The notes beneath the pieces were generated by a model, which worked only from the letters and a program-made list of their open reading frames with translations, searched no databases and was not told the origin of the DNA. Below are positions 20,136-30,873 of a stretch of 64,000 nucleotides of DNA, piece by piece (positions within the stretch are counted from its first letter, which is position 1; each line of letters starts with the position of its first letter). Both the position numbers and the translations under genes were made by a program. The stretch comes from Schistocerca nitens (Eukaryota; Arthropoda; Insecta; Orthoptera; Acrididae). The stretch spans positions 908,956,742 to 909,020,741 of the forward strand of contig NC_064615.1 in the NCBI RefSeq assembly GCF_023898315.1. Reading direction: 5' to 3'.

Positions 20136-21090
20136 AATAAATGACGAACATAAGAAAGCCACGTCAGCTTGCACAGAGGATTAGCCGTAGGTTGGGCTGT
20201 TGGCTGGTACGAACTGCATATGCCGTCTGTGTGTTTGTTAGTTTGGCCTTAAATCAGTACAATTTCCGCACATAGTAATAACAGCTCCTACAACACAACA
20301 ACTGTAGTGTGATTTATAGCGTGCGAAGCTGAATACCAAATCTTACGTGACGTCGTTGTATTCAAGTCACACAGATTACGTCGTTGAGTGTAGGCAAGGT
20401 CTTGTCAGTCCAACTTATAGTATTATGAGAGTGAGTTACACTGGACGATGTTGCTTTTCACCTACTAACTGCAGTGCTGTTAGAGCCTGTTTATACAGTG
20501 TATTTCCTACGAGTTAGTGGTATCTATAGAGTGGCGCAGTTCACGGTGGCTTCAATGGCTAGCAAACACCAACTGCTTTCCTGAAAGTACGATGCACTTG
20601 TGGAACTGAGCCACGCTAACACGCGCCGCTTTCTGGCAGTGAGACACTACGTACTTCACTCAGCCTGACAGGAACCAACCGGCACATACAGCCGCCTGTC
20701 CACAAAGGACGTAACACACAACACGAAGCCCACGAAAAAGACAAGCGTTGGCGCGTACGTGAAACTGCAGGTCTTCAGAGTGCGGCAGCCGTCTCCGACG
20801 GGGTGCGAGTAACTGTTTTGAACGAGTTGAATAACTCTCGACTGCGTGTTTAAATGCTTGCAAGTTCTCGATAGCACACGACAAAATTAGTACGTTTGGC
20901 AGACGTCTGTTCAATTAAATATTGATTTTCCATGGGCCCTGCAAGGAGCTGAGCGTGCGTGAAGTGTAGAGGACAAGCTGACTAATATTACGTAAGGGCC
21001 CTTCTACCTCGTTAGCCCCGACACAACGGCTCTGTGCACTCCTAAATGCACTGTGGGTCTCTCTGGCGCTCCCTCCCTCCCACCTTCCCC
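20136..21090. other. Unassigned stretch
   Basis: Moderate GC, with overlapping minus-strand frames at 20656-20914 that show no known motif. No repeat identified. Confidence 0.3.
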
Positions 21091-21099
21091 TCTCTCTCG

Positions 21100-21141
<42 letters not shown>
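21091..21141. repeat. (CT)n microsatellite
   Basis: About 25 CT units, with imperfect CCCT/CTCTCTCG sequence just before. Confidence 0.92.
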
Positions 21142-21143
<2 letters not shown>

Positions 21144-22514
21144 GTCCCTACCTTCTTCCTCTGACGTCTCTCTAGCGTCACTGTGCGTGCTCTTTTAAGA
21201 CTAACCGCGCTAGAGCTTCTCCGAAATCCGAGCTGCGATTTAAGATTTAACCCCGATCAAAGCTGGAGCAAGGTCAACGGAGCGACTGCTCAGGTGGACT
21301 GAGGAAGACGGAGCGGTAAGCCGTCTTGATAAGGGATAGCTGTGTTTAAACTTCCCGCTACAAGGTACAATATCAGGATACATGTCAGAAGACCATTTCG
21401 TATAAGACACTTAGCTAAAGAACTGTTTTCCCGTTACAAACCAGGTTCATATCACACTCTAGTAATGTTCCCTGTTCACACGAAAACAAACAAGACTGTC
21501 GGATCCGACACCGCCTTTTGGCAGGAAGGTTGAACTCGTTTCTGCAACGAAACTTAAGACACATTTATGTTTCTGTTGAAATTGCGAGATTTTTATGTAT
21601 AGAGTTATTATGGCTCGTGTATTAAAACCAGCAGCTCTCGGCTATGCAGAAATGCCTGGTATGTGGAATACGTGTGTCACAGCGAAGAAACAGTTAAAAT
21701 ATTTAGGCGTCAAGAATAGTCAATAAACAGTGAGTGCCTTTTAGGCTGTGTTAATCTTTTATAAAGAGGTTAGTAGCTTGGGTATATATAATTTAACGTA
21801 TGTAATTGCATACAATTATTGTACTACTCACACTTCTGGTGATCCGGTCATGTAAAACTTTCAGCTTGCCTACCACACTTTGAGCCACCATCCTCTCATT
21901 GCGTGCCTGCTGTTGCCCACAGATGCCAGCCGAGATTTGAGTAGAAGTTCTAAGACTTTTGTCATCCAAACGACGTACGTTTACATCCTCTTGACGAGTT
22001 GCCATACTAATGATGGTGGTATACATAGGTCACCTGCACACATAAGTATAATCCTGAAGACATGGTTTATACTGACGACGTAGAAAGAAACCAGTGAGAC
22101 ATTCTTTTCCACAGGAGGTTTGAAAGGTCGGACAGTCAGCAAACGTACTTGTGTAGCTCGAAATAACACTCTAGATTGTTGTCTTTACAAATGCAGTTGC
22201 CTTTCCTAGAATCCTGTCAACAGATGTAACACTTCCTATTGCCGTCCATACCTCCGTTTCTGCGCAATTGTAGCGTGGTCTAGGGAGCGTGTTCGGTCAG
22301 AGGGTTAGCTGCTCTCTGTAATAAAAAAAACTGAGTGAATGGATAAACGATGAACTTGAAAGGATGTCATGGGATGTTCGCTCCGAACAAATACAAAGAA
22401 CAATAACGAACCAAACGAGATCAACAAAGAAACGTGTGCTCGATCCGGGTTCGAACAACGCCATTACATAAAATTTTCATAAAAATCGTCAGCAAGGGTG
22501 GCGGAAGGCTTCCG
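21142..22514. other. Unassigned stretch
   Basis: GC-richer at 21150-21330, then AT-rich. A clean splice-donor-like word (gcggtaag) at about 21312-21319 ends a GC-rich block; see findings. No gene recognised. Confidence 0.3.
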
Positions 22515-24030
22515 GCATAAGAAGTCACCCTCATTCAGCCAACAACCTTATCAAAGAGAGCGGAGAAACGGACAGGGGTTCATGGCATTCTCTTTCCCTT
22601 TGGATGGGAATCTGCTCCTAAAGGCGGAAGAAACAGCGATGGTAAACGGCATAAGGATGCAGAAGAAAGTGGAAACCACTGTACTGAAGACACGTAATAT
22701 GTATACATAGCACATGTGGCCTGTAATTCAAAAAGTGTCATCTTGATCTCTCCACTGGCAAAAGATTCGTAAGCTACCCTATGGGGATCTCCGGGATGGG
22801 AGATGACCATGAGAAAAAGATTGAATAACCAATGAAAGCATAACGTTCCACAAGTCGGGGCGTGGAATCTCAAAAGTTTGAACGCGGTAGGAAAGCTAAA
22901 ACTTCTGAAAAGGGAAATCCTAAGGCTCAGTATTGATATGGTAGGGGTCAGTGAAGTGAAACCGACAGAAGACAAGAATTTCTGGTCAGATGAGTGTAGG
23001 GTAATATTAACAGCAGCAGGGAATTGTGTAAAGGGAGTAGGATTTGTTATGAATAGGAAGATAGGGAAGAGAGGGAGCTACTGTGAATACTTCAGTGATA
23101 GGATTGCTCTCAACAGAGTCGATAGCAAACCAACACCAACGATTGTCAACGTATACATGCCGATGTCGTAAGCTGAACATTACGGGACAGAGAAACTGCG
23201 TGAGGATACTGAAAGTATACTACAGAACGTAAAGGGAGATGAAAATTTAATAGTCATGGGGGACTGGAATGCAGCTATAGGCGAGGGAGTAGAAGAAAGG
23301 GTTACCAGAGAATATGGGCTTGGTAGTAGGACTGAGAGAAGAGAGAGCCTAATAAATACAGAATATGGAGTGAGAGCAAATCGAAGAACGACGAAAGTAA
23401 TAAGAAGTAGCAGAAATGATAGAAGCGAGAAATTTAACGTCAGGATTGAAGGCCACGAAGTAGATGAAGTTAATGAATTCTGCTACCTACGCAGCAAAGT
23501 GAAGTGTGATGGGCGGAGGAGAGGACATAAAAGGCAAACTCGCACTGGCAAAAAGGGCGTTGCTGACCAAGAATAGTTTGCCAGTATGAAAAAAGGGCCT
23601 TAATTTGACGAAAAAATTTCTGAGAATGTACATTTGGAGCACAGCATTGTATGGTAGTGTAATACTGTGAGAAAACCAGAAAAGAAGATCGAAGCATCTG
23701 AGATGTGATGCTACAGAAGAATGTTGAAAATTCGGTTCTCTGGTAGGTTAAGGAAATGAGGAGGTTCTCCGCAGAATGTACGAGGAAAGAAATGTATGGA
23801 AAATCCTGACAAGCAAAAGGAACATGATGGTTGGATATCTGTTACGGCGTCAGGGAATTACTTCCTCTGGAGGTACAATGGGTAAAAACTGTAGAGGATG
23901 ACAGGAATTGGAATACATCCAGCAAATAACTGAGGATGTAGACTGGAAGTGCTACTGTGGGATGAGGAGGTTGGCACAGGAGAGAAATTTAAGGCGGGCG
24001 GTATCAGACATGTCGGAGGACTGATGACGG
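22515..24030 (+). mobile_element. LINE with endonuclease start and C-terminus but no RT core
   Basis: The endonuclease opens in the plus frame at 22862 (VGKLKLLKREILRLSIDMVG, VSEVKPTEDKNFWSDE, KGVGFVMNRKIGKRG, TPTIVNVYMPMS) and resumes at 23256 with MGDWNAAIGEGVEERVTREY. This is the AP-endonuclease type often annotated in insects as craniofacial-development-protein-2-like. At about 23370 the sequence passes directly into the post-RT region (RTTKVIRSSRNDRSEKFNVR, VDEVNEFCYLRSKVK), so the FADD core, well over 1 kb, is lost. The 3' part follows near 23600-24030 (KKFLRMYIWSTALYGS, VLRRMYEERNVWKIL, GYLLRRQGITSSGG, GMRRLAQERNLRRA). It cannot copy itself. Confidence 0.85.
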
Positions 24031-24541
24031 AGATAAATAAGCTAGCCGTGGTTGTCTCATTTCACATAAATAGTGACACGCTCAAGATGCTGACTACTAA
24101 CCTTGCGACTGGATGCGTCAGGTTGTTTCTGTTTGTTAATGGGCATTATGCTGCGTTTATCGAGATTTAATGGCAGCTGCATTTCATTACACCGAGTTGA
24201 TATTTCTGAATTTTCTTACGATCGTCCAATGTCAATGCAGAGAACAGTTTTGTAGCACTGCTGATCCTATCTGAGAAAAGTCTTTATAAATTCACTATAG
24301 TATAGTATAGAGGCTATACTACAATCAACTGGCCATCCAGTATAACACCAGCAACACCCCCAGTTCTGTCAAGAGCAGAACGCCCATCTAAGAAACAACT
24401 TGCAAAGTCTGATTACTTCACAAATTCGTTAATGTGTTGCAGTATCTGTCATCAAACAATTAAAACTTCAATAGCTGAAAACGCGGAAGATTAATTATGT
24501 TGGTTTTATTAATTACGTATTATTCATCTTTACTCCGATGG
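24031..24541. other. Unassigned spacer
   Basis: AT-rich; no frame or repeat identified. Confidence 0.3.
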
Positions 24542-24553
24542 AAAGGTCTAAAC

Positions 24554-24763
24554 GTCCGCAGCTCGTGGTCGTGCGGTAGCGTTCTCGCTTCCCACACCCG
24601 GGTTCCCGGGTTCGATTCCCGGCGGGGTCAGGGATTTTCTCTGCCTCGTGCTGACTGGGTGTTGTGTGCTGTCCTTAGGTTAGTTAGGTTTAAGTAGTTC
24701 TAAGTTCTAGGGGACTGATGACCATAGCTGTTAAGCCCCATAGTGCTCAGAGCCATTTGAACC
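24554..24763 (+). mobile_element. SINE with tRNA-Gly-like head
   Basis: Same structure as the copy at 19.9 kb: head with gggttcgattcccggcgggg, linker, shared body (ttagttaggtttaagtagtt) and 3' end gagccatttgaacca. The target duplication is imperfect, aaaggtctaaa at about 24542 and aaaggtcaaaa at 24764. Confidence 0.9.
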
Positions 24764-24807
24764 AAAGGTCAAAAGCCGAAGTTGGTAAACCAAAAACGTG
24801 ACAAATT

Positions 24808-25004
24808 CTTCAAAAAATGGCTCTGAGCACTATGGGACTTAACTTCTAAGGTCATCAGTCCCCTAGAACTTAGAACTACTTAAACCTAACTAACCTAAGA
24901 ACATCACACACATCCATGCCCGAGGCAGGATTCGAACCTGCGACCGTAGAGGTCGAGCGGTTCCAGACTGTAGCGCCTTTAACCGCTTGGCCACCCCGGC
25001 CGGC
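24808..25004 (-). mobile_element. SINE, tRNA-Ser-like head, inverted
   Basis: Reverse orientation: it starts at 24813 with the 3' end (aatggctctgagcactatgg) and finishes with the head and B box (aggattcgaacctgcgaccg). The duplication gacaaatt lies at 24800-24807 and 25005-25012. Together with the previous copy it forms a pair of SINEs with converging 3' ends about 45 bp apart, able to fold through the shared body. Confidence 0.9.
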
Positions 25005-25255
25005 GACAAATTGTTATATAAAAATTTTTGGCATATAGTGCCATGCCGTTTATTTTAGCCTTGATCAAAGCAAAAGTACGTTAAAAAGCAAAGTCATTAA
25101 ATGAAATTTCAGAAACCCTACCCTGGAAACATTACGGTATCAGTTCTGCAAATTTACACGTTTGTTGGAAGCCGCGAAGTGCCCTCATTATCAAAAAGGT
25201 GATGAACATATTCTGGATAACTAGAGTAATGTCAGTTACACTGCTTCAAGACATA

Positions 25256-25747
25256 TACTGATAAGCCAGAACATCGTGACCACCTACCTAACAGCCAGTA
25301 TGTCCATCTGCGGCACGGACAGCAGCGGCGACGCATCGTGGTACGGAAGCAATAAGGCCTTGCTACGTCGCTGAAGGGATTTAGCACCGCATCTGCACAC
25401 ACAGGTCACCTAATTACCGTAAATTCCGGGAAGGGGGCGATGAGTTCTAACGCTACGCTCAATCACATACCACATGTGTTGGGTCGGGTTCAGATCTGGC
25501 GAGCAGGCGGGCCTGCACATCAATTGGAACTCCCCTCTGTGTTCTTCCAACCACACCCACACACTCATGGCCTTGTGACGTGGCACATTATCTTGCTGAA
25601 AATGCCATTGTTATCGGGAAACACGATCGTCATGAAGGGGTGTACGTGGTCTGCAGCCAGTTTAGGATACTCCTTGGTCGTCATGGCGCCTTGCACGAGC
25701 TCCACTGCACCCACGTGACCCCAGGGCATAATCGAGCCCCCGCCAGA
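25256..25747 (-). mobile_element. Tc1-type transposon, 3' part (minus strand)
   Basis: The outer end (actgataagccagaacatcg) is an inverted match to the other end near 27354-27374 (gttccagctgatctgtgtg). Translating the minus strand from 25747 gives FPDNNGIFQQDNVPRHKAMS, with the second catalytic aspartate, then WLEEHRGEFQLM and PACSPDLNPTQHMWYVIERS, where the expected PIEH glutamate is changed to Q in this copy. The C-terminal IASVPRCVAAAVRA block follows. The 5' part of the same element lies at 26.5-27.4 kb, separated by an 800 bp insertion. Confidence 0.8.
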
Positions 25748-26545
25748 TTGTCTTTTAATATTTTTGTGGAATCTAAATTTTTAAAAACCTCTCTCACACC
25801 GGCCTGATTTAGCTTCACTGATCAAGATAGTAAAAACATGCGTATGTTAAGGGAATTTTCATTCACAAAGCAGGCTTATCACATTCACACAGTTCAATAC
25901 TGTTCTATCCTGATTAAATTGAGCTTAACTTAAATTCCATAAGGCACTGAAGCAATTTCGAAGTCTCGGTGCGACGAAAATTGTCAGTCGATCTCCTGGA
26001 AACATTTGTAATAATTATTAACTTTCGGTGATCACGTGGGGAAGAACGGAGATCTGCTGGTAAGACCGTGTTAGCCTATTTATTTGAAGTAACTGGATAT
26101 CTTGAGCATACAAAACGGCAGGTTCGTCCAGTGTAAATCAGACGTTCCCCACTGATCCCGTGCAACACAGCGTAGTAAGCAGACACTGTCAATAATAATC
26201 AGTTAAATAATACGCGAACACACTTACTTTAGTTTATTTCATTTATTAAATTCCTTTTCATACAGAATCTCATCAAGATGGCGACTAGCTCAACAATACA
26301 TACATATACATCCTCCTCCTTTCACGACTAATCGGCAAGAATGCCTTCATTCTTTTAATAAGAGAAAACATAGATAGCAGAGGATCTATTCCATGGAGTA
26401 AATGGACGCTCCAAGGAATAATTGGGCTTGAAATTACTTTGCATTGATAATCGGTAAGATAAGAAGAGATATTTCGAGATATGTACTGAGTTATATAATT
26501 TATAAAATTTCTGAAAATATCGCGGAGAGACCGCTGCAAGAGACA
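25748..26545. other. Unidentified insertion splitting a Tc1 element
   Basis: This 800 bp AT-rich block lies exactly between the two halves of the minus-strand Tc1, at the Gly-rich run before the VMxWG motif. It has no long open frame and I do not recognise its ends. Confidence 0.45.
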
Positions 26546-27374
26546 TTACAGTCTCTGCCCCGCAGTATAGGTTCAAGGAACTGTTTCCCCGGAAGACGAC
26601 GGATCGGCCCTGCCCTTCGGCACGAAGGTACCGGGATTCAGCATCAAAGATCTGTCACTAAGTCAACGTCCAGTGCCCATTTGTCATAGTAGCCGATGCA
26701 CTAAGGTTAACATTGTCACGTGCATGGGTCGTCGACTGCGGAGGCCCATCAAATAGTTCAAATGGCTCTGAGCACTATGGGACTTAACATCTGAGGTCAT
26801 CAGTCTCCTAGAACTTAGAACTACTTAAACCTAACCAACGTAAGAACATCACACACATCCATGCCCGAGGCAGGATTCGAACCTGCGGCCGTAGCGGTCG
26901 CACGGTTCCAGACTGAAGCGCCTAGAACCACTCGGCACCACGGCCGGTGGAGGCCCATCGCTAGGAGTGTTCGGTGCACTTTGTGTTCAGACACTCATGT
27001 ACTCTGTCCATCATTAATGTTTGATGTTAGTACCGCCTCAGTTCGCTGCTGTCCTGTTTTATCAGTCTGCCCAGCCTAGACGCCGGACATCTTTAATGAG
27101 GAGTGGCTACCCAGACACACGACGTGTGGGCGTGATTTTACCTTGATTTTGCCACGTGTTGAACACACTCACCACAGCAGTCCTCGAACACCCGTACAGT
27201 TTCCGAAATGCTCGTGCCGAGCCTCTGCGCCATCACAATCTGCCCTCGGTCAAGCCCATAGATTGCGCGCCTTCGTCATTCTACGCATTCATCGCCAGGT
27301 GACGTTGCTATCGCCAAGACGGTTTTATATCGACAGTAGGTCTGCGGTCGTAATGTTCCAGCTGATCTGTGTGT
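26546..27374 (-). mobile_element. Tc1-type transposon, 5' part (minus strand), with SINE inside
   Basis: From the terminus at 27374 the minus strand shows a leader (ctactgtcgatataaaaccg), then gaggctcggcacgagcattt, which encodes the RLGTSISET-like start of the DNA-binding domain. After the SINE (26751-26948) it continues with RRLPGKQFLEPILRGRDCN near 26600-26550, matching the region just before the Gly-rich run. Stops are frequent. With the 25.3-25.7 kb part it makes a complete set of element ends. Confidence 0.72.
26751..26948 (-). mobile_element. SINE, tRNA-Ser-like head, inverted
   Basis: The body (gttcaaatggctctgagcac ... aggattcgaacctgcggccg) is in reverse orientation. An 11 bp target duplication ggaggcccatc flanks it at 26740-26750 and 26949-26959. 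It interrupts a Tc1 element, so it is younger than that copy. Confidence 0.93.
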
Positions 27375-28409
27375 AATTATAGTCTAACTGTAATACTTGA
27401 TTTATTGTGTTGAACCTATAAGGTAAGATTATACCTATTAATGAGTACACTATGGCAGCAATTTAATTTTTAAGTTTGATCAATAACGGCATGAAATACT
27501 GAAAGTAAATTTTTGTCGCCCCTGTAAGCCTTTAGATAAAAAAAACCTGCAACTGGGAATGGACGACCGTTTAGATTGTATACATTCAGGGCTCAATTAA
27601 TACGGCATTTATCGAGCCATACACATATTTGCAACGATGATGGTATGATACTGTAATGAACGCTTTTCGGGAATCTACGAATACAGTCTGCGACTTGGCA
27701 GCCATTGCACAAGCGACGGCGGCTGAGTGAGGGCCGCCTTCCACTAGACACAGCTCGCTCAGCTGTGTCACTAGGCGAACTAGTTTGTGACCACTGGCAA
27801 CTACTGCCACGCTGTTCAAAGTGTATTCACCTTCTCTCTTTTTCACGACTGCCGACTGAAACTCAGGCAGACTGGCCACGTGCCTGCACTCCTTTAGCAC
27901 ACAGCATAGTAATTAACTTTTCGTTTGTTTGCTGGCGCATGTCTGCAATCCTGGTGAAATCCTCGTGTCGCGGTACCGTTGCCAAAACAGAATGGCACTG
28001 CGCATTGCTGAAGTGCATACGTACTGGTGCGGGATTTCAGTGTGTATCAAGGCTGCAAAAATGAACCTGCAGACGAACAAAACTTTAATTACGTAGCTTT
28101 ATTTTTTGAGGTGATGGTTAAATCTGTATGATTACCTCTCGTGTAGCCCACATGAAAGTGTAACAGAAATACTTGGCGAACTTGAATGTGAAGTCTTCAA
28201 AGATCCAAGTGGTAGTTCTCCTGCAACCGTGTGGGGTAAATTTGGGGATCATGATTATGAGGTAAGAGATATAAGAGCTCGGATACGAATGTAATAGGAC
28301 ATAAAAAAGGAAGAATTTTACAAAGTAATTTTGTGTTTTATGACGAACTGCAGTCCCAAATATTGAATTTATTCCTCGAATTCAACTTAAAAGCAGTTCG
28401 TATAAACCG
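27375..28409. other. Unassigned stretch
   Basis: Overlapping frames at 27586-28064 have no recognised motif; the region 27690-28030 is GC-richer than its surroundings. No repeat identified. Confidence 0.3.
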
Positions 28410-29518
28410 AAGTGACAAAAAGCCAGGGGATAGCTACACGCTCATATGACGATGGCGGTAGTATCGCGTAGACAAGGTATAAAAGAGCTGTGCATTGACT
28501 GAACTGTCTTTTGTGCCCAGATAATTCATGTGAAAGATATGCTGCGTGATTAGGGCCGTATGACGGAAAGTAACATACTCTGAAAGCGAAATGGAGTTGG
28601 CGCTAGACGCTTGGGACATTTAATTTCTCTAGTCGTTAGGAAATTCACTACTCCGAAATCCAATGTGCCACGAAGTCCCGAGAATACAAAATTTCATGCA
28701 TTACCTCGCACCGAGGACAACGCAGTGGCCGACGGTCCTCATTTAACGACCGAGAGCAGCGGCCTTAGGGCAGAGTTATCAGTGCTCAAAGAGAAAACTG
28801 AGCGAAATAATTGCAGAAATCAATGTGGGATGTACGACGAACGTATCTCTTAGATCAGTGGAGCGGAATTTGGCGTTAATGGGCTATGGCAGCGTACGAC
28901 CAACCGAGTGCTTTTGTTAGCAGCACGAACATCGTCTGCAGTGCCATTCCTTGGCTCGTGACCATATCGGTTGGATCATAAATTACTGGAAAACCGTGGC
29001 CTGGTCAGATGAATCCTTATTTCAGTTGATAAGAGCTGATGGTAGCGCTCAAGCGTGATGCACACCCCACGAAGCCAAGCACCTAAGTTGTCGCCGGCCG
29101 AAGTGGCCGTGCGGTTAAAGGCACTGCAGTCTGGAACCGCAAGACCGCTACGGTCGCAGGTTCGAATCCTGCCTCGGGCATGGATGTTTGTGATGTCCTT
29201 AGGTTAGTTAGGTTAGTTAGGTTTAACTAGTTCTAAGTTCTAGGGGACTAATGACCTCAGCAGTTGAGTCCCATAGTGCTCAGAGCCATTTGAACCATTT
29301 TTTGAACCTAAGTTGTCAACAAGGTACTGTGCAACTTGGTAGTGGCTCCATCACTGTGTAGGCTGTGTTTGAATTAAATGGACTGGAACCTCTGGGTAAA
29401 CTGAACCGATTATTGACTCGAAATGGTGATGTGTTACTATTTGGAGACCATTCACAGCCATTTATGAACTTCATGTTCCCATAAAACGACGGAATTTTTC
29501 TTGATGACAGTGCGCCAT
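28410..29518 (+). mobile_element. Tc1-type transposon, 3' truncated, with SINE inside
   Basis: The left end (aagtgacaaaaagccagggg) and leader (atggcggtagtatcgcgtag) match the fragment at 4.94 kb. Transposase remnants on the plus strand include TVAWSDESLFQLIRADGSAQ near 28995-29060 with the first catalytic aspartate, and after the SINE a block reading QGTVQLGSGSI then AVF-LNGLEPLGKLN near 29320-29400. It continues to FMNFMF near 29465 and ends at the DDSAP (expected DNAP) block, where the second aspartate lies. The 3' third of the element is missing. Stops and shifts are present throughout. Confidence 0.75.
29093..29305 (+). mobile_element. SINE, tRNA-Ser-like head
   Basis: Full-length copy with head gccggccgaagtggccgtgc, B box ggttcgaatcc and the 3' end gagccatttgaacca. 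Its TTAGG-like segment has one extra unit (ttaggttagttaggttagtt). A 12 bp duplication acctaagttgtc flanks it at 29081-29092 and 29306-29317. It interrupts the Tc1 transposase. Confidence 0.94.
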
Positions 29519-29544
29519 CTACCTAAAGCGACATATAAAAATTT

Positions 29545-29640
29545 TTTCCGGGCTAGTACTCGAACCCGAGTTTACCGCTTATCGCGAGCAGTCGCTTACC
29601 ATAAGAATATCCGAGAACGCTCCCGGGATCGACCGAAACT
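29545..29640 (-). repeat. tRNA-like SINE head, second family, minus strand
   Basis: The minus strand reads gcgataagcggtaaactcgg followed by gttcgagtactagcccgga, a B-box-containing tRNA-like segment similar to the copies at 29.85 and 35.37 kb. The 3' part is not recognisable. Confidence 0.45.
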
Positions 29641-29839
29641 TCCGTATGACACATACCTATCTACTCTTTCTTATTAATTCTTTTATTCACATTCGCTCGT
29701 CTCGTGATTCCCGTGCAGATTTTCGATGCCCTGAATCTAAAACCCTTCACGAAAATCACGAGATATGTGAGTGTGGGTAGATGAATTATTAATCAAACAG
29801 AAGAAATAACTAGGTGGTGACATATGGAGGTTTGGATCG

Positions 29840-29990
29840 ATCCATGGAGCGTGCTCGGGCAGCCTAAGTGGCAAGGCTGCTCATAATGAGCGGGAAATCG
29901 CAGTTCGAGTCGCGGTCCCGCACAAATTTTATTTTTCGCTCTAGTAGTACACCTATACCTATTACAGTTAAGTTGTATTTCAGGAGCAAA
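29840..29990 (+). repeat. tRNA-like SINE, second family
   Basis: Plus strand: gtgctcgggcagcctaagtg, aatgagcgggaaatcgcagt, tcgagtcgcggtcccgcaca, followed by an attttatttttcgctc segment. A box (cctaagtggcaaggc) and B box (gttcgagtcgc) spacing fits a tRNA-derived SINE different from the major family. Confidence 0.6.
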
Positions 29991-30870
29991 TTTGAATGAT
30001 ACAAAGTCTTCTGTTACGCACAATGTTCAGTCGGTTATAGAATACGTATGTAAGTGTGTATGTCTGACCAAAATCCTAGATCATTTAGTCATTAAAATTT
30101 TTCACTTGAATGCAATTTATTCCAATAAATGGAAGTGTTGGACATAGTAAGATATGAACTAGAACAAGTAAAATGATGAGGTGTATGGCGCAGGTCCGTG
30201 ATCAGACTATCGGTCTGACTCCAGGTAAAGTGCAGCCTTTCTATATCCCGTGGCAGTAGCAGGGTTCAGAAGGCCACATTTCTCTTCTAGTAAATATCCC
30301 CTGTATTCACTTTCACAGCAGCTTGAGTGGGCCTCCTTGGAGGGACTGGAAAGAGTACAAATCCCGTCCATTCACCGCTGTTGAATCCAGGACCTCCTGA
30401 GCCGGAGTCCATTGCTGTATCCGATATACCCCCACAGCCATGAGAACAAGTAGTGTAATAAAACTTTTAGCTTCTGTTTTTTCATCGACATCTTCAGTTG
30501 TTCATTCTAGTCGGCTGTTTGACCACATCCTCAAGCTGCCTCGGTAGTTTAACTAATTAGAGTATCTATAAATTAATATTTCAGATTTAAATAATTAGTC
30601 TTCTATTCGGTTTTAAATAAATGCACTGTTTATTTCTGTTCTTCACAATTCATTTTCCCTACTCTTATCTTCTGACCCGCGTCTACTAAATTTGGCGTCA
30701 AGAACCACAGGTATAAAACTAAAATGGTAAATAAATTTTCGTAATAATAAATAACTAACGAAGTTTGTTTTTGAGTTGTAAGTGATTTAATACGAGTGTT
30801 CCAGTTAATTGATTGATAGGGAAAAGTGTAATAATTTTCTCAATTATCAAAAATGTACAGAACGACTAAA
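29991..30870. other. Mostly unassigned; possible tRNA-like repeat on minus strand at 30225-30450
   Basis: The minus strand near 30440-30370 reads cggatacagcaatggactcc then gaggtcctggattcaacagc, which could be a decayed tRNA-like head. Outside this nothing is recognisable. Confidence 0.3.
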
Positions 30871-30873
30871 TTA

